From positions 1 through 64,000 of the forward strand of contig VGZA01000021.1 of the NCBI GenBank assembly GCA_016872775.1: a stretch of 64,000 bases of DNA, read 5' to 3'. The DNA is from Planctomycetota bacterium. Its GTDB lineage: Bacteria; Planctomycetota; Planctomycetia; Pirellulales; Pirellulaceae. The first letter of the stretch is position 1, and each line of letters opens with the position of its first letter. The notes under the pieces are model-generated. The model ran no database searches. It saw nothing but the letters and a program-made list of their open reading frames with translations, and was not told the DNA's origin. The position numbers and the translations under genes were made by a program. This document shows positions 60,345 through 64,000 of the stretch, piece after piece.

Positions 60345-63071
60345 TCAATTTCCCGGTGACGTCACTTTTTTCGTGGCCCGCTTGCCGGCCGAGGCCTTCT
60401 TGCCGCTGCCGCCGGATCGAGGCGTCTTGCGCGCCACCTTGGCCACGGTGCCTTTCTTCGCCGCTCGTCCGCGTTTCTTGGCCGGACCTTTCGCGGCGCG
60501 CTCCGCCAGCAGCATCGTCGCCTGTTCGAATGTCAGTGCCTCGGGGGCAAGATCTTTCGGGAGCGAAGCGTTGGTCTGGCCGTCGGTCACATACGGCCCA
60601 TAGTACCCCGACATAAGTCGAATCGGTTCGGACGTTACGGGCGATGGCGGAAAGACCTTAAGCGGTTCTTTCGGTGCGCTTCGTCGGCGGCCGGTGGTCT
60701 TGGGGACGCTCAACAATTGCAGAGCTTGCTCAAGGCTCACTTGGAGCGGTGAGATCTCGGCCGGCAACGAACGCGTCTCGTCGCCACACTTCACATACGG
60801 CCCGAACCGACCATTGTGAGCGACAATTTCCTGCTGCGTCCGCGGGTCAACTCCCACGGTACGCGGAAGCGCCAACAACTGCAGCGCGACCTCCACTGTC
60901 ACTTCGCTGGAGTTCATTCCTTTCAACAGCGAAGCGTTCTTTACCGGCTCGTCATCGTTGTCGGGATCCAATCTTCCCAACTGCACGTACGCCCCGAAAC
61001 GCCCCTGCCGCAGGTAGACCGGACGATTCGTGCTGGGGCAGAATCCCAGCGGAGTCTCGGCCTTGGCGGACTGGTCGAGCAATTCCAGCGCGCGGGACAG
61101 CGTCAACTCGTCGGGCGGGATATCGTCGGGAACCGACGCCCGTCGCGTACCCTGTTCCAGAAACGGTCCAAAACGCCCCACGCGCACATGGATGCTCTCG
61201 CCGGAGTCCGGGGTTCCGATCAAGAAACGGCTCATATGCCGGGCATCGACGTCCTTGATCGTCTTTTCGACGGTCGCGTGCAGGCCTTGCGCATCACCGC
61301 CCCCAAAGTAAAACCGGTTCAAATAGGGGAGATGCTCGGTTTCGCCCCGACTTATCTCGTCCAGTAAATCCTCCATTTGCGCTGTGAAGTCGTAGTCGAC
61401 CAGCGTCGACAGGTGTTCTTCCAGCAGGCGGACCACGGAAAAACCCAGCCAGCGCGGCACGAGCGCGTTGCCTTTTTTGAACACGTAACGACGTTCCAGA
61501 ATGGTCTCAATGATCGACGCGTACGTGCTGGGTCGGCCGATCCCTTTGTCCTCCAGCGTCTGCGTCAGCGATGCTTCGCTGAAGCGAGCCGGCGGCTGGG
61601 TCACGTGCGATTTTGGCGTCAGTTCGACGCACGCGATCGACTCGCCGACGCGAACTCGCGGCAATACCGTCTCCCGGTCGGCAAGATCGGCCTCGGGATC
61701 GTCCGACCCCTCGACATAAGCTCGGAGGAATCCCGGGAAATCGATCGATTTGCCGCTGGCTCGGAATCGCGTTCCTTGCTCGCCGTTGATATGAAGCGTG
61801 ATCAGATGGCCCCGAGCATCGGCCATCTGGCTGGCGATAGTACGTTTCCAAATCAGGTCGAAAAGACGGAATTGATCCGGAGTCAATTCACCGCGCAACG
61901 ACTCCGGCAGCTTGAACGGGTGCCCCGCGGGTCGGATCGCCTCGTGAGCCTCCTGCGCATTCTTCACTTTAGAACTGTAATGACGCGGCCGATCAGGCAG
62001 GTATTCGGCGCCATACTCCGTGCGCACCAGATCGCGTGCGGCGTCCACCGCGACTTTGGCAAGGCTGGTCGAATCGGTCCGCATATAGGTGATGTAACCG
62101 TTCTCGTACAGGCTCTGCGCAAGATCCATGGTACGGCGCGCCGAATAGCCAAGCTTCCGATTCGCCTCCTGCTGCATCGAACTGGTAGTAAACGGCGGCG
62201 CGGGGCTTGTGGAATACGGCTTGTCTTCCACCTGTCCGACCGCGAACGGTCCTTTACGGATGCTCTGGACAAGCTGCTCGGCCTCGGATTGGTTCAGGAG
62301 ACAGAGATTCGCGTCCCGCAATTTGCCGGTCGACGAATCGAAATCTTTTCCGGTCGGAATCCGCTTGCCGTCCACCCAGGTCAATTCGGCCTGGAACGGT
62401 CGACCCGCATCCGACTGGAAGCTGCCGACAATGTCAAAATAGGACGCCGAAACAAACGCCATGCGCTGTCGTTCGCGTTCTACAATGAGCCGCAGCGCCA
62501 CGCTTTGCACCCGTCCCGCCGAAAGGCCGGGACCGATTTTCCGCCAGAGCAACGGCGAGACCTCGTAGCCGTACAACCGATCGAGAATGCGGCGAGTTTC
62601 CTGGGCGCGGACAAGCTGGTCGTCGATCTGCCGGGCATTCTCCAGCGATTCCAGTATCGCCTCCTCGGTAATCTCGTGGAAAACGAGCCGTTTCACCGGC
62701 ACTTTGGGTTTGAGCACTTCGCAGAGGTGCCAGCTGATCGCTTCCCCCTCGCGGTCTTCGTCCGTCGCCAGGTACAGCTGACTGGCCCCCTTCAGCGCCT
62801 GCTTCAGCTTGTTCACCTGCTGTTTCTTGTCCGCGGGTACGATGTACAGCGGCGAAAATCCCTGTTCGACATTCACCCCCAGCCGGGCCCACGCCGTTCC
62901 CCGGTATTCCGCCGGGACCTCTTTGGCTCCCCCGGGCAGATCGCGAATATGCCCGATGCTGGCCTCGACGTCAAAATTTCTCCCCAGAAATCGCGAAATC
63001 GTCCGGGCTTTCGCTGGAGATTCAACGATCACAAGCGCTTTTCCCTGCTTGTCGGCAACCGCTTTCGGCAT
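60345..63071 (-). CDS. topA: DNA topoisomerase I (type IA)
   Basis: This 908-residue enzyme relaxes negative supercoils. The TOPRIM domain opens with ALVIVESPAKARTISRFLG (residues 12-30) and has the metal site TDEDREGEAISWHL (103-116). The catalytic tyrosine is Y329 in GYITYMRTDST. RKIGPGLSAGRVQSVALR (177-194) and SLTQTLEDKGIGRPSTYASIIETI further on are signature segments. The C-terminus has several topoisomerase repeat units (GRFGPYVKCGDETRSLP, YYGPYVTDGQTNASLP) instead of zinc fingers, then a lysine/arginine-rich tail (about 35 residues), as in many bacteria with high-GC genomes. ATG 63071 with GAAGG upstream is chosen over a frame start at 63134. It is divergent from the SurA/PpiD-like gene. 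Confidence 0.96.
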   Translation of the reverse strand: MPKAVADKQGKALVIVESPAKARTISRFLGRNFDVEASIGHIRDLPGGAKEVPAEYRGTAWARLGVNVEQGFSPLYIVPADKKQQVNKLKQALKGASQLYLATDEDREGEAISWHLCEVLKPKVPVKRLVFHEITEEAILESLENARQIDDQLVRAQETRRILDRLYGYEVSPLLWRKIGPGLSAGRVQSVALRLIVERERQRMAFVSASYFDIVGSFQSDAGRPFQAELTWVDGKRIPTGKDFDSSTGKLRDANLCLLNQSEAEQLVQSIRKGPFAVGQVEDKPYSTSPAPPFTTSSMQQEANRKLGYSARRTMDLAQSLYENGYITYMRTDSTSLAKVAVDAARDLVRTEYGAEYLPDRPRHYSSKVKNAQEAHEAIRPAGHPFKLPESLRGELTPDQFRLFDLIWKRTIASQMADARGHLITLHINGEQGTRFRASGKSIDFPGFLRAYVEGSDDPEADLADRETVLPRVRVGESIACVELTPKSHVTQPPARFSEASLTQTLEDKGIGRPSTYASIIETILERRYVFKKGNALVPRWLGFSVVRLLEEHLSTLVDYDFTAQMEDLLDEISRGETEHLPYLNRFYFGGGDAQGLHATVEKTIKDVDARHMSRFLIGTPDSGESIHVRVGRFGPFLEQGTRRASVPDDIPPDELTLSRALELLDQSAKAETPLGFCPSTNRPVYLRQGRFGAYVQLGRLDPDNDDEPVKNASLLKGMNSSEVTVEVALQLLALPRTVGVDPRTQQEIVAHNGRFGPYVKCGDETRSLPAEISPLQVSLEQALQLLSVPKTTGRRRSAPKEPLKVFPPSPVTSEPIRLMSGYYGPYVTDGQTNASLPKDLAPEALTFEQATMLLAERAAKGPAKKRGRAAKKGTVAKVARKTPRSGGSGKKASAGKRATKKVTSPGN

Positions 63072-63453
63072 CCGATTCCCTTCCCCGTGACTAATGTTCG
63101 GCTCCACTGGCAAACCAGTTCGCCCGCGCTGCATCCGCTTTCATCTATCAGCCAAACAGGCCCTGGATCCTCAATCCCCCTCCCCGCCGCCTCAGGGCCC
63201 GGTTAAGCCAGACAATCGTCGCCCCGAATGCCCTCCGTTCACTCCACGCCAGCACGCCCATCAGCACCGCTGTTGCTCGTCTTCGCACGCATCCAACCTG
63301 CAACAATTGGTTTTGGGATTGAATTTGCGACTTCCCGCCCTACAATCGGCAAGACCGGTACTGTCGACGAAGTTGTCGCAACCCGCCTCACTACTGCTTA
63401 ATCGCGAACCGCTTTGGTTGTCAAGCCGGAGCAACTGTCCAGGAAGGATCATT
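63072..63453. other. Divergent intergenic region, topA and chaperone gene
   Basis: The 382-base gap holds no credible gene. It contains the promoter candidate at 63319-63346 on the plus strand. Otherwise nothing was recognised. Confidence 0.5.
63319..63346 (+). promoter_or_regulatory. Candidate sigma-70-like promoter of the chaperone-like gene
   Basis: TTGAAT and TACAAT are separated by 16 bases, about 110 bp before the ATG at 63454. Confidence 0.45.
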
Positions 63454-64000
63454 ATGGCCAGTCCTTTTGCTGTTTTTCGTCGCAATCAACGCGTGATGCT
63501 CGCCATTTTCGGCGTCATCTGCATGATCGTCTTCGTCGTCGGATATAACCTCGATCGCTTGCTCAGCGGAACGGGCCGGGATCGGGGCAACAATACGGTC
63601 GTCACCTGGAGCGACGGCGCCTACGATGAATTTGACCTGGCCTATTTCTGGAATCGCCATAATCTGACGAATCAGTTCCTCGCGATGCTGGCGAGGAAAA
63701 CAATGGATGACAAAGGTACGCCGCACAGCGAAGATCTGGTGGAATTCCGCCGCGACGACCAACTGCTCGACGTTATTCTGCTGGCACACAAAGCCGAGCA
63801 AATGGGGATCGTCGTCAACGATCAGACGGTCAACGATTACTTGCGCGAATTCTGCGACGGCAAGCTGACCGGCCAGGAACGCGAGCAGACCATCAAGGAA
63901 TTAATGGGAGATCGCCGCTCGTCCCTGACCGACAAGGATGTTTTCGAACAGATTCGACTGAATATCGCCGCGCGTATGGTGCGTGAAATTGCCTTTGTCA
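63454..64000 (+). CDS. Membrane-anchored SurA/PpiD-like periplasmic chaperone, N-terminal part
   Basis: The gene starts at ATG 63454 with AGGAAGGA upstream and runs off the right edge after 182 codons. The N-terminus (SPFAVFRRNQRVM, then the span LAIFGVICMIVFVVGYNL) matches planctomycete PpiD-like proteins, which carry a cytoplasmic tip, one membrane helix and a periplasmic chaperone region. The visible soluble part is helical and acidic/basic mixed (EFDLAYFWNRHNLTNQFLAML, then VNDQTVNDYLREFCDGKLTGQEREQ), like a SurA N-domain. The rotamase domain, if present, lies beyond the window. The probable role is folding of secreted proteins at the membrane. Confidence 0.75.
   Translation, partial: MASPFAVFRRNQRVMLAIFGVICMIVFVVGYNLDRLLSGTGRDRGNNTVVTWSDGAYDEFDLAYFWNRHNLTNQFLAMLARKTMDDKGTPHSEDLVEFRRDDQLLDVILLAHKAEQMGIVVNDQTVNDYLREFCDGKLTGQEREQTIKELMGDRRSSLTDKDVFEQIRLNIAARMVREIAFV

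Noticed and set aside
61377-63206. Plus-strand open frame of 609 residues opposite topA
   Set aside because: Complement of strongly conserved topA codons; no family resemblance.
1-64000. CRISPR arrays, rRNA and tRNA genes, insertion sequences
   Set aside because: No regularly spaced direct repeats, no T-arm/anticodon pattern, no rRNA core and no transposase-like protein were recognised by reading; a tRNAscan or IS search could still find something missed.

Overview
The window is GC-rich chromosomal DNA that looks like a planctomycete (Planctomycetota, most like Pirellulales). The lineage call rests on signature families: two DUF1501 proteins, a DUF1549/DUF1553 cytochrome-like (PSD1) protein with an Ig-like domain, a Tat-exported FG-GAP protein, zinc-ribbon/GYF membrane proteins, and the usual DUF1501 + PSD1 + PPC gene order. 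No rRNA, tRNA, insertion sequence or CRISPR array was recognised.

Layout. 0-4.6 kb (minus strand): a tightly coupled operon of two unknown membrane proteins, a multi-cluster radical SAM protein of the tetraether-lipid-synthase type (COG1964-like), a divergent Lgt-family protein, a TSUP permease, and the start of one more gene that runs off the left edge. 4.6-9 kb: an SMP-30-like protein, a small unknown protein, a ChrA transporter and a Gfo/Idh/MocA oxidoreductase. 9-20 kb: a planctomycete secretome region (FG-GAP, PSD1, DUF1501 and PPC proteins, a secreted anthrax-lethal-factor-like metallopeptidase, an alpha/beta hydrolase). It is peppered with broken genes: a kinase/formylglycine-enzyme chimera, an SRPBCC tail and a DUF1801/USP chimera. 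It also holds a 215-bp nested inverted repeat. 20-25 kb: paired GYF membrane proteins, an RlmI-type methyltransferase and a second DUF1501 protein.

25.2-35.6 kb (minus strand): an eleven-gene operon for a type II secretion/type IV pilus-like machine. It holds three prepilin-like proteins, a GspK/PilX-like protein, a small membrane protein, PilM, PilN, PilO, a PilP-like protein, a secretin and a TPR protein. A candidate promoter and a terminator/antiterminator leader sit just in front of it. 36-43.4 kb: an alkaline-phosphatase-family protein, queuosine genes (queE, queF, queA) interleaved with Fe-S assembly genes (an ErpA/IscA-type protein and a cysteine desulfurase), a NUDIX protein and a glycosyltransferase.

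43.9-51.2 kb (plus strand): an ABC export operon (large exported/membrane protein, ATPase, permease, HEAT-repeat protein, small protein). 51.3-53.6 kb: an exported unknown protein and a thioredoxin/tandem-YHS protein. 54.4-64 kb: rho with a long AT-richer upstream leader, a three-domain MFS/acyltransferase/acyl-activating fusion, two small membrane proteins, topA, and the start of a membrane-anchored SurA/PpiD-like chaperone that is cut by the right edge.
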